The notes beneath the pieces were generated by a model. That model was not told where the DNA came from and did not search any database. It was given only the letters and a program-made list of their open reading frames with translations. The position numbers and the translations under genes are program-made. Of a stretch of DNA of 64,000 nucleotides, positions 13,701 to 25,600 are shown piece after piece (position 1 is the stretch's first letter; every line of letters starts with the position of its first letter). Source of the stretch: Protonemura montana (taxonomy: Eukaryota > Arthropoda > Insecta > Plecoptera > Nemouridae). Location: NCBI GenBank assembly GCA_947568835.1, contig OX387602.1, positions 22,247,021 to 22,311,020 of the forward strand, in the 5' to 3' direction.

Positions 13701-16700
13701 TTTAATACGGTAACGAGAAATCTTTTTTCGTCTTCTTCGTGCATGGCCCCAGAGATGCTTCCGATCGCCCAACAAAGCTAGAAAAGAACTACAATTGTCA
13801 GAAACTTGCTGTCAAAGTCAAAAGGAAAAAGCTAGTAGACATATTACTAACCGTGTTTAAGTTTTTCCACGACCATTCTAGTCCGTTCACTTGCTTCTGG
13901 AGCTTCTCCGTCATGACTCGTTCCGTGTCTCTATAATCGAGGTGAGTTAAATAGACCAAAGTCTCTCTCATGTTCTTGTACAAGTTAATAGAATCAGTGT
14001 CCTTTATGAACTCACGTACTACTTCTCCACTTTCGTTTTCTACCACGAGCACTTCTTCTGGCTTCGCCATTCTACTGATCATAATGCAACGAACTTTAGT
14101 CAAAACTTCACAATAGAATTGCCTGCGCGGTGGGATCTGGGAAACGCTGGTAACATTTGTTGCAAGAAACATCGGGGCTGGAGTTGGGAATGGGGACTCT
14201 CTGTAAAGGTCAGCACTTAACCCATTCCAATACTCTAAGCAGATTTTAAATATTTCAACTTCTTCTACTTCAGATATCAGAACAAGAAATTGAAGTCCAT
14301 TCATTAAGACCTCATTAGGTACTTTTTTCTCAACCAAAATTCCATGCTCTTTCAAGAATGTGCAAAGGAACATTGCAAGATTTTGGATGAAGTTTTGCTC
14401 TGAATCTTGGCCAAGCGCATACGCTTCGCGAATGTTGGTGTTAAGAGGCAGCATCTGGAAGTATGGAATCATAACAATTGGTATGTCTGTGTCTGATAGA
14501 AAATTTGTGGTAAGTTCTAAGCTACAAACCGTAAGCACACTGCTATTGAATTAATTAGGTTTAAAAAAGTAAATGAAGGCATTGATTGGTTTATAAACCT
14601 GATTTTCAATGGATACTTGGGCAGATGGGTGAATATAAGATATGGGTTCGTAGGTCACAAACAACAATGATAGAGACAAATATCAGAATACCTTGCGTTT
14701 AATGGTTACTAATTTCAAAATCAACCCACAATCAAAACTAAATGAACGGACTTAAAAGCAAGCAATCATTCAAATGTAATACCACTTGTTCATTCTCTTG
14801 TTGTCTTGTTCATTGTGGCGAATTTATGACGAGTGCTCACTACTCATACTTGGACAAAACTAAAATAATGTATGTGCAAGTATTGACTTTGTTAACCAGC
14901 AAAATATGTTTGAAAGTATTTGATAAAGAGTAAATGTAAGTCAAGAATCCCAATTACCAGTTCAAAATTATAAAATGATACGTTATTTTACTGCTGGAAG
15001 ACATCAGTTGTTTTTCGTTAGCTTTGTAATGAATAAAAAAATAATAATTTATGTAGAAATGAAAGAAATAAAATGCCAAAAAAGGACCCATTATTGGTTC
15101 TGTGACATTGTCTACCGAAATGGCGCACATCCCAAATTGAGTTGAAACTTATGAGAGTATACTAGACATTTGCCACTGTTTCTCCACAACTCACACCTCA
15201 CTTTTGAACAAAAACCCATTTAATTCAGAGTTAATTGGTTAGGGTGCAAAAGGCTGGATAATGGGTGTGAAAACGAGAAAGACAGAAGGAACTTATCGGA
15301 AAACATAAAGGTATGCGACAGACTGTCCACTAACGCAACGTCAACCTTCAGGTTTTCCGGAAAGTTACGCTCACTCACTCGTTCTCCTTCTTAAACCTTA
15401 AATGGCATTGATGTATGTAGTTCAGGATAGCAAGAAAAATGGTAGCATGTCTATCCAACTCAACAAAACTGGATAATCCCCCAAATTTTTTTTTTTTTAA
15501 ACCACTCTTAATACTTGTTTTAACTTAAAAATCTTAAGCAGTTGAATTTCTGACGGGAATGACTTAACTTTCAGACAAGGTAACTCGTGGTTACCCAGCC
15601 CTGGACACCACACATTTATACCTCTCCCCTGCATGCACTCAGATATTATTTATTACACCCAAATATGAATTCTACTATCCAAATGCTATTTGCAAAATTT
15701 AAAATCACCATTTAAAGTTCCAGCTAAATATGTTGTATAAAAAAACCCTAGGCCCATGTGCTTGAATGAAATTTAAACTAAGACAAAAAATAGACATATT
15801 TTTCTAAAGACTGTCAATGGAAATAAGTGACTAGTAGGTAACTAAATAATAGCCTGCTAATTGATAATTAAAACAAACAATTAAAATTGGATGCTCGAAC
15901 TGATTGGAAGAAATAAACTATAGCACATGGTTTAAAAATATGTAAATTTAAGTAAAATGAACTGCCCATCTGCACATTGAAATGAAAACCAAACTGCTTC
16001 CATGGCTGATTATCTTGTTCAATCATGACAAAACGTTTAGGAATAAATAGTAAATTAAATTCCAACATTTGTAACTTGTATTATTGTAACAGTTAATTCT
16101 TAGCAACTCATGAATTTGGCAATAGCTAGGCTTTCCTAAGTTGTTGGATAATTCGAGCATTTGGCATTTATAGCCAGTTTAACTAGTAGCAAAAACTCAA
16201 ATAGCGTTTTACCTAACAAATAATCCTTCGCCAGTAAGGTATCCATACTTTCAAAGAGTCACGCGCACTGTACCTGCTCAAGCTGAACCATCGTTTGAGT
16301 GAAGAGTGTAGTGAACATTTCGTCATAGTTGGTAACAGTAACAGCAGCTATTTCAGTGAGGCATTTCAGTGTCACATTTCGAAACATTGGAACATTCAGG
16401 AACTGTGAACAAACACATCAAGAATATCAGCTTGATTGTCTTAAAAAAAAGGCCTGTTTTCTCGACTGTCAATACCAGCAACAAAGAAAACCTACATTTA
16501 AAATTTGGCATATTAAAAAACTATTTCATTTCCCCTTTTTTTTATTGCTTTTATAACAATTTATTTCTGTGATCAATATAAAACAACAATTTTCTCTTAA
16601 TTAGCAGCTGCACATAAAAATATCAGGATTTGCTAGGAACAGAACTGCAGTTACAAAATGAAATTTAATGCAGTGTTGTGATTCGAGCACTCCAAAATCA

Positions 16701-19700
16701 ATCCTGGTGTGCCCAAACTACATGTGAACTAGACCGCGATAGTATAGTGGCCTTTCTTCGATTTAAATACAGTTCATACCAAAAGTAACCAGATTGAGAG
16801 CCCTGTGACTGGTCACGTCAATACGTCGACAGATTAAAATATAAATGTTGTACTAGGAATGCCAAAAGATTGTATGTGATCCCCAAATAAGACGCACAAA
16901 TTGCACCATTCTCTTGTGGTAAGATGAATCCTTTTTTTTTCAAATCAGTTCAGTTTGGTTAAAAATACGAAATTCAGTTTTATGTCTTCTGAAACATAAC
17001 ACAACTTAAAAGCAACATCTTTTCAAACATCTATTCTGTTCAGAATCCGTATATCTATTCCAAACCAAGGCAGGCCACTGCAATTGCCTAAATTTATCGT
17101 ACCTGGTTTTAAACCATGGATAAAGCTAAGAATTTTGACAACAGCTGCAATTAAGTAGACTATTTTTCAACAACACTTAAGCACTCCTGCGTAATACCAA
17201 TACATCACAAGTATATCCATGTTATAGCAGTTTGCATAATCAAACTCTCTGCAACATTTACAATTACTAACTAATGCTTACCTTAAATATTAAAGTGGTT
17301 ATAAGTTCTGTTTCAAAAATATAACCAAGTGGAATCCAGTTTAGAAATCTTAGAAGCGTTTCAAGAGTTGAACCAACCAATGGAGCGTTTTGTGAATTTT
17401 CCTAAAACAAAGAAATCAGTTTACCTGTGGTTCAGCTAGATACATATTATATTCTCCTTACAGCATGCATAAATTTGCATAACTTACCATAACAAATTGA
17501 CAGAGATGGAAAATCTGTGCAAATTCAGAGCACATTGTATCTTTGAGGTGTTTGGCTTTGGTTTGTGTCATTTGACCACTAGAAAAATCAAAAACCTCTT
17601 CGCTGAGTAATTTTAATATCGCCATATTGTTTCGACAAAGACTTTCGTTCGTTTTACTAGCTCCAACAATGTCAGGAATGAAGGACGCCCAGTTTTTCGG
17701 CCACTCCCTTTTCAAAACCTGGTAAAGTAAAAATCAGAGTTGTCCAATACAAAACACTGGATTTATGCTAAAAAAAGAAACAATTAAAAAAGAATATGGT
17801 TGTTACCTGGACAAGGATGATGTTTAGTTTGTTCAGGTACACCTTTTCTCTCTCCATTACTTCTTGGTCGGATGAAATTTGTAAGATGAGTCCCACTGTA
17901 TACTTTTTGATTCCTGGAAATCAAAAAAAAAACAGGTCAATGGAAGCTTTGGGTTACAACAGTCCTAGATGTCTTGGGGCTGTAAATCTTGAAATTAGAG
18001 TTCATCTACAATTCCATTGCCTTTCTAAGCATCACGTATTAGCTGGGCCCGATTGACTACTTTTTTGGGAATATACTGGGTTTATCACCTCCCCCCCCCC
18101 CCCCCCCTCCCCTTACCACTACACAGAAATCTTCAATATTCAGATTTCTGTGAAAAAATAAGCTGGAATAAGTGTAAGGGGGCACATTGCCACAGATCAT
18201 TGAAACGTATATTAGGCAAATTATTTATGAAATAGATACTATTGAGGCACCTAAGCATCTGGAGTTAGTTAGACTTATGTATGTCCCTTTTTTGCATGAA
18301 ATTAAATGTACATAATCATTTCTCAATTTTGGAGAACCCATCTCCTTCAGACAATTTATTTTCTTCATTTTGCCCAAGAAAACTTTGAAATGAATTTAAA
18401 GATGGTCAATTTGGGGAGTAGCAAGATGTAATTTGAAAAGTTGCTTAATTTAAAGAGCAAAAACGCAGCCCCTAGGAAAAGGCAGTCCACCGTTGTTTGC
18501 ACACACAATGGCAATCTACTTCAACAAAATCGTTGTTTTTTATGTTTCCACAGTTTTTCAGATATTTTTTTACCGCATTAAGTGCGAGTCTTAATGCTTT
18601 GGTGATATTTTATGCCCTTTTTGAAGATGTTTTTTAACTAAATTGATATTATTTTATTATGGTAATTTATTTGTTTATTTTTATTTTATTCTATTTTGAC
18701 AACTATTCTTCTCGATTACAAATATAAAAAATGAGTCAAGTAAAGTTTAAAGTTATTGACGTCAGATTTCACTACACGTCATAAAAAATGGCGACCCTCG
18801 TTTTCGTACGAGATTGAAACGCAAACATTTTAAACAGGTATAATATTATATTCAAAATTGGATTTAGAAGAAAATAAAAAAACATGTGTTCATTATTTAC
18901 TCACATGTTTCAAATTTTAAGAGATTTCCCTATTGTTTGTAAGCAAGATCCATTAATCTGAAACATTAGCACGTTACTACCAACTTGGGGCTTTTGAAGT
19001 CCAAATTTTAGGACAGTTCTCGTATCACAATTCTATGTCTTATTGGACAATTGCTCAGCTCATTTTTACAGCACTTTTTCAGAATATGGGCAAATTTTGT
19101 GTTTGAGAACAGATCAATAGAAAATTATTAAATTGCCTTGCAAGTTAGAACCTACCAAAAGTGATAAGCTATGCAACTTGTTTTGTAGATTTGCTTGGAT
19201 TTTGCTTCATTCTTTATTTGTACCAATGATTATTATTCCCTGCTGTTACGTTCTGTAGGTAAAAATTTTGTCCCATGTAATCATCGAATTATCGAGGAAC
19301 AAAATTTAAAAAAATTGTCTTAATTTACCTTCGCATTGATTTCTGGGTAAAACTTTCCATCGTGTTTGTATGACTTGTTCTAGAATCTGCAGAGCATAAT
19401 ACTTGGTTTGTTGGTTAGCAGAACACTCCAAAATTGTATCCACTTGCGTCCAAGCATCTGGATGCTCCTTCAGCTTTGTCAATACTTCTTGAGCTACCCG
19501 TTGCTGAAATTTCATCAAAAATGTAAACCATAAATATCAATCTTCAATATAGTATTAAATGATTTTCTACATTGCTACAGTAACTAGGAATAAATTCTTG
19601 TAAAATTTATCCTTCATAGGCAGTTACTTAAAATAAAACTGAGATTTGAAATATAAATGTCACTAAGAATGTCAAAAAAGACATAAGAATGTCATTTAAT

Positions 19701-20139
19701 AAATAACAATTTGCTGGCTCACAATAATTGTAGACAAATATATCATTGAATTCATTTTATTAATGGATAGATGCATTCAGTAAATGCAGCTTGAGAAGAG
19801 CGTTCCTGATAACAATTTTCTCAAAGTTTTCTCAATATTTAACATTTAATAATACACACAAAATTGACACTAATGCAAGTGTAGGTATACTTGCGATTCT
19901 TAACTAGGCAATTTTAAATTATTTCATACAGTGTGAGGTACTAAAAATGTGTTCAACAATAACAACTTGCAGCAGTAGGGATAAACAGCAGTGGCAACCA
20001 CCTGTTCCCCAAGTCCGGAGTACATGCACCCAACGGTGTCATCCAGCAATGTTATGTCTAGCTCCTGGTCAAAGTCCAGAAGATTAGAGGCCTGGTCTGC
20101 AATACCCGGTCCATCCACGAACACCAAATTAGCAGCCAT
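10785..20139 (-). CDS. XPO1: Exportin-1 (CRM1), nuclear export receptor
   Basis: Exons (minus): 20139-20002, 19503-19329, 17913-17807, 17718-17488, 17401-17282, 16402-16274, 14454-13852, 13777-13543, 13457-13159, 12749-12459, 12298-11924, 11842-11465, 10931-10785; phases agree throughout, giving 1075 aa (human 1071). The protein is a HEAT-repeat karyopherin that with RanGTP exports cargoes bearing leucine-rich NESs. Seen: [16 protein letters not shown] near the N-terminus, [20 protein letters not shown], the acidic-loop region [17 protein letters not shown], the NES-groove segment with [13 protein letters not shown] (Cys533, equivalent to human Cys528) and the C-terminal [14 protein letters not shown]. 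Start: first ATG in frame, just after a strong acceptor at 20155-20156, so the 5'UTR is probably spliced (candidate intron 20155-20262). Intron 6 (14455-16273) is the longest and holds nothing I recognise. The exon 1 donor is the weaker GTGGTT. Confidence 0.97.
18091..18107. repeat. Poly-C tract (17 C) in XPO1 intron 2
   Basis: Uninterrupted run of 17 cytosines on the plus strand, followed by TCCCC. It is rare in this A+T-rich region and prone to sequencing length error. Confidence 0.9.
18757..18796 (+). promoter_or_regulatory. CRE plus YY1-like cluster in XPO1 intron 2
   Basis: A full CRE palindrome TGACGTCA (18757-18764) is followed by ACGTCAT and AAAAAATGGCGACC, a YY1/Pho-like core, within 40 bp. 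The ATG in that core opens a nine-codon frame only. It could be an internal or antisense promoter, or an enhancer; no transcript evidence is available from sequence alone. Confidence 0.35.
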
Positions 20140-22314
20140 TTCAAAGAAATTATACTGCAAGCAAGAAAACATTTGTGACTTTTTGACAGCAAACTTAAAT
20201 AGAAGATTTCTTGATAACATTTGAATATATTCAATTATTGAAAATAGTAAATTGCTACTCACAAAGTAAAAATGATTAAAAATTCAGCAGATTACTACTG
20301 CAGGTTACATGGATACCACACAATCATTATTCATGCTCTCAAATGTTGACATTGCCGGGGAGACCTGAAACAAATAGCAATGTGTGAGGACATTTGAAAA
20401 TTACAACTTCATTGAATGCAACCAACATTGTGAAATATAAGTTTCCTCCACTCCCTCATGATTTTTGTCTTCAGAAAGAACTCATACTATCTAAAAAATC
20501 ATTCTTATCGACTTCCTAGACATACCTAGATGGTACTTGCTGATTGGTAATATAGACTAAACAAATGTGTCTCTGTGAGGTTGATGAGAATCTTTCATTC
20601 ATGGTATAGACAATCATTACTTAAAACTAAACCTTTATTTTAAACAGATCTGATTCTTAAGTTAATGTTTAGATATTGCAGGTCAGTTTATGTTTCCATT
20701 TGTATAGTCTTAAAGCACTCATTTGAATAAGTGGGTTCTCATCTGTTTCTTACTTGAAGTCCTATCCAGTGCATAATAAAGCCAGTTTTAAAATACAATT
20801 ATTTTGGAGACCCATGCTTTATCAATATTTGTCAACTATTATTGGGATATACATCTAGCAGAAAGATCATTATTTAATAATTGTATTTGAATGTGTAATT
20901 CAAGATTATCATTATTAGGCTGGCTGTACACTATCATTGTTGCATAGTTCCATACACAATAAAATTATCAATGGAATATTTATTTTATATGTACTAGTGT
21001 TGTTCTACTTCTACTACTTAAAATTCTAAGAAGCCATATTCTCCTCCTAGGCCATGTCCAATGTATATAACAACCAATGTTGTCTTTGAACTTCACTAGT
21101 TAGGGTTTGATGTAAACGTTCCCCATGTTTATCAAGGACTCTTGGAATTCATGTTGAATAACACGATCTTTAAAATGGGGTTAGAATGAGCAACTAACCC
21201 TAATTTTAGAAAAAGACACAGTGTAAAGGTAGGTAACTCTGAATTAAGCAGAACCAAAATCAGTTTGCCCAAACATCAGTCAGTATTGTTGATCACGAAA
21301 TATAAACAATGACTACAGATCCTGGAACTATAGCTAACGATTCTCTTAAAATTGTCGGTTTAAATTATAGAAATTTCCTCCAGTAAATAGGACAGATCTA
21401 GATATTGGTAGTATTGATGTCAGTCACAATAACTAAGGTAACATGCAAATGAGTCCGAATTCACAAAACCAAACACTGGATGCTTACTGTGGATGCTTCA
21501 ATTCTTAAAAAATAAGATGTTTACAGTTGTGTTAGCGTTTAGTGTCACTTTGACACAAGCTGGTGGACTCTGATTACACATTGCCAACTTTAGAACGGAA
21601 ATTAAAGCCAGTCTTCACCGGGGAGTTTGAAATTAACCAGAAAATTATGACCAAACAATGCATCATGCACTTAAATTCTTTGTGGATTTATCAGTTTATG
21701 TACGTGAAATTAATTCTCTTGAAAAATAAGAACTTAAATGCGTACATTTATCTGTTCAATATTTTATTTATAATAATTTATCTTTGATTTTATACTATAC
21801 ACACTTTCTATTTTTATTTTGCCAAAGACGCAACTATTCTTCAATATCAACTGGCAGTTACCTACTACTTACATTATTATTCTCTATTGGTTGATAAGTT
21901 CCTATTTTTTTAATTATGTCTTATTTAAAGTTTACTTATCTAAAATAAATGTTCCTATTATACACCATACACAACTGTTCAGCTCATTTCAAGTCTTGGA
22001 AGAATGAAAAATGCTTCTCCAAGTGACTTGATGAAATCGGCTTCTAAAATCATACAAAAATCAATGTATTCGGTTCTAAATTCAAAGATTTTTGTATGAT
22101 TTTAAAAGCTGGTTTCATCATGACACTTGGAAAAGTATTCAGCAATAAGCAAGCTGCCTGGTACCAAAACTCCCGTTCAAAATTTCCCGCAATTTTTAAA
22201 AAGGTATCGAAAAGCAATGGTGCCATATTTTCACAAAACGGAGTTGTCATTTTTTCACCAAAACAGTTCGGCAATTTACCATCAGAGAGCTTTGACAGAG
22301 AGTCTCATATCTTA
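20140..22314. other. XPO1-ALS2 divergent intergenic region
   Basis: About 2.2 kb between two divergently transcribed genes. Nearest XPO1 it probably holds its spliced 5'UTR: on the minus strand a GTGAGT donor at 20262 and a pyrimidine-rich TTGCAG acceptor at 20155 bound a 108 bp intron. The rest is A+T-rich with no supported gene. A hairpin-forming inverted repeat lies at 22021-22128. Confidence 0.6.
22021..22128. repeat. Imperfect hairpin, 42 bp arms and 24 nt loop
   Basis: Arms 22021-22062 and 22087-22128 are reverse complements with about 36 of 42 pairs, including the exact inner block CTAAAATCATACAAAAATC or its near copy. Weaker pairing continues outward for about 12 bp. It lies about 190 bp before the shared 19 bp motif upstream of ALS2. 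It may be a small foldback element or an RNA hairpin. Confidence 0.7.
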
Positions 22315-22427
22315 ACCCTATCTATGGTCTTTGCTTTTTCTGTCTAGGATGAGAAGATTTTTGCAAGATAATGCAAAATATCAAGAAGTGCAGGTTTACT
22401 GAGGAGAGAGGTTGTCACCCGGCTTCG
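22315..22427 (+). promoter_or_regulatory. ALS2: ALS2 promoter-proximal region and probable non-coding leader exon
   Basis: The 19-mer ACCCTATCTATGGTCTTTG (22315-22333) is followed by sequence ending in a consensus donor GTGAGT at 22428. The matching acceptor, after a pyrimidine tract, is at 22628-22629, eight bases before the ALS2 ATG. I infer a leader exon ending at 22427 and a 202 bp 5'UTR intron. If transcription starts near the motif, a 17-codon upstream ORF begins at about 22350. Confidence 0.5.
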
Positions 22428-22637
22428 GTGAGTAAGAAGAGCATGGCATAACAACAAAATCTATCACGGTAGGGGATGTTACTTTATCTGGTTTGACCCC
22501 TTTAAACTGGTAGGTATCTATCTTTGACTGATAATATCGTTGAATGAATCTAACATAAATCTATCAATTGTTAGTAAAGTCAATACCTCTAGCTGCTCCA
22601 GATGATATTCTCTTTCTCCTCGATTCCAGTGCTTGTC

Positions 22638-25600
22638 ATGGGTCGAGCACACTTCTGGCTCGGACTGGAGAAGATAACAGTTTCGGGTGACTTTATCGAC
22701 ACATCTCAAGAAGTCACACACGTCTGCAGCATCGGCGACCATGTCTTTGTATTGCACAAAAGCCGCCTCCTCTTCCATGGATCCTTAGCTGTAGCTGACG
22801 ATGGCACTCCGAGCTTGGTCCTCAACCAGACCAACCTGGAAGGTGTTGATATTGCATGTAACTCCCTTCACCTATTCCTTACCAACATCAATGGCCAGCC
22901 ATATAAGATTTCACCTGATCATCTTGACTCAGGCGAAGAGATCGTGCTACAAGAAGAATCTAAGTCATGCATCCACGGCTACCACACTGCGGGTCATAGG
23001 GTAACTAATTTATTTTGCTTAAAAACTGAAATTAAATTTTAAAGTAGTCCCATTGAATTTGTTTCACTATGCCTACCACCCCTTTCATCTAAATTGAAAT
23101 TTCTTTCACTCTCGTAGGTCCGGGTACGTTCCGTGGCTGCTGGCGAGTCCCACTTCCTTTATGTTACGGAGAGCGGCCAACTGTGGGCATCTGGTCAGCA
23201 CCCCGCGCTGGGGTTGTCAGGGCCCGAGCCACGCCGGGTAGCATTCTTCGAGAAGCGTGTCGTTCGCGGCGCCGTTTGCGGAGCTGACTTCAGTCTGGCG
23301 CTAGTCTACAAGCCGCGACGTTTGGCCGTCACCGAGAAGGACGACACTGGGAGTGAATCCGGCAGTGAGGAGGACGTTTTCGTGTCGACGTGTCCGTCTT
23401 GTGTCAGTGAATCGACACCAGCATCACAGCAGTCGCTGACCCCCGATTGTTGTCCGCTGGGGCTGCACGTACGGCAGATCAGCGAAGATCGATACTCGTC
23501 ATCGACAGCAAGCCGTGACAATACAGCGGACGACAAAAAAAGCACTGATGAATCCACGTCGGTTTCTGGCAAGGACGAAACCATCCTCAAAGACAAAGCG
23601 TCCTCGCAGGTATACCTTCTCCCATAGCTCTGATTTACAAGGACATTTTTACTGTCTATTCCTCCTTAATTTGTTAAGAATATATGTACAGATGATAAAA
23701 ATGACTATTCAAAAGTCAGCTCTGAGTATATTTCGTAAAAACAGTAGACCACAAGAGAAAATTAAGATGGAAACAACTGAACTAGGTATGATCTATTACA
23801 ATCATTTGATGTCGAAAGAAATATTATATTCCCTTTGAATTGGCAAGAAGAATTGCAGTGAACAAAGAACCCCATGTTCCAGGATGGGCTATCTGAAGAC
23901 TTGGCGTCTGCCGAGCAAGACCTTGCTGCGGGCGATGCCGAGTCCGCGGCTACTGATGGAGAAGACCGGCACAATGAGTTCTTCATCAACACGGATGCTG
24001 CGCGACAGTTCCTGACGCGTCAGCTCTCGTGGGTGTCAAGCTACGGTGGCGCTGGCGAGGAGTTGCTGGTCGACTGTGCCGAGGCTGCCGTGCATCTGCC
24101 CACGAGGATCATCAAACAGAATGTGTCTAGCATGGCCAGTCTAGTCTATGAGGGAGTCAAGAATGTTGGGGACCGTGTGGCCACTTTGTCGAGGTAGGCA
24201 GGCATGGTATATCAATGTAATTACAACTGACTGGTAAACGGCCCTGCGCACCTGTGGTCATTGACATTCATAGTTATTGACAGGCCAATAGAATCAAGGG
24301 AAAGTCAGAGCAGTGTGGACTGAAGAGTTAAAAAGTTTAGAAGTGTGCTTAATTTTTTTTTTAAATCTCCTGCCAATTAGTATGTGTCTTTTTCATGGAG
24401 AAAAACCCTATTGCAGCTATACTGTCTAATTCTGGTGTGTAACCATATTTTCTTGCATACTTTTATGTTTTAAGTATATTGTCTTTATAATTTTAAATAT
24501 TTTTTAAGTTTTAATCTTTAAAATAAATTTCTCTCTTGCCACAAGTCCCCATCAAATTTTGGACATACTTTTTTGAGAGGGTAGTAGTGTTGCTAATAAT
24601 AAAATACTTTGTGCATTGCAAGCATTTGCAATTTAAATCAAATTTCACATGCGTAGTATTTGAAACTTAAATCCTCCACCATTGCTTGCACTTCATCGCT
24701 GCTAATTTTTCCCTTAACTGTGCTTACCAGGCACATGAGTGGGGGCTCGGAAGAGACCAACGAGGGCCGACGGAACGGCGACCTTGGAGAGAGCTTTGAG
24801 GAACTGAACTGTGAAGAGCTCAATGCCACGGCCAGCATAACCTCCAGTCTCAGGCAAGTCTCATATATCTGCTCTCTTTTGGGTTTTGACTGCGAACAGG
24901 ATTTTTCTCTACATTAGATGTCATTAAAAGTTGGGAATTTTTTCGACTGATCATTATACCAACAAATTCACAAATCTTTTCATTGTGATTGTCAGCAATC
25001 ATAGTAGTAACATGAAAAATACCAAGCAGAGAGCTGTGTTATCTAAATATTGGCTTCTGCTACGGAAATAGCTTAGGTATCCATCGCCTACGTATGCAAC
25101 ACCTCCCAAGCTATGCAAATACCGAACTCCCTTCATACCTTGCAGAGGAGAAGACTTCCCCTGGTCTTCGTCTGCTTGCACCAGCGAGCGCGGTGACGAG
25201 TCTGAGCTTGGCGTGACGGAACGGGCGGCTGCAATTGGCCGCACGGGAGCTGCTCTGCTTGCGTCTGAGCTGTGGGCTTGGGGCGGTGTTTCGCGTGGTC
25301 AGCTTGGCACCGGTGACATGTCGCGGCGGCAACGACCGGCTGGTGTCGCTCGGCTTACAGCTATCGGAGTTCGCGCAGTTGCCGCTGGCACGCACCACGC
25401 TGCAGCCATCGCACTCGATGGCAGGGCTTTTGCGTGGGGTGCCAACAGCAGTGGCCAGGTGAGGCTGGGAGATTAGACAATGTGTTACGCGATGCTGTCA
25501 TGTCGATGCACGCGAGCAAATTGATCCGTGCTAAATCTAATCATGAAATCAAATGTTTCTTTACATAGACATTACCAAATATTTCAAAGCTGAATAATAG

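Noticed and set aside
22602-22637. Earlier ATG at 22602 as the ALS2 start
   Set aside because: The intervening bases are a pyrimidine tract ending in a splice acceptor at 22628-22629, so this ATG is intronic.
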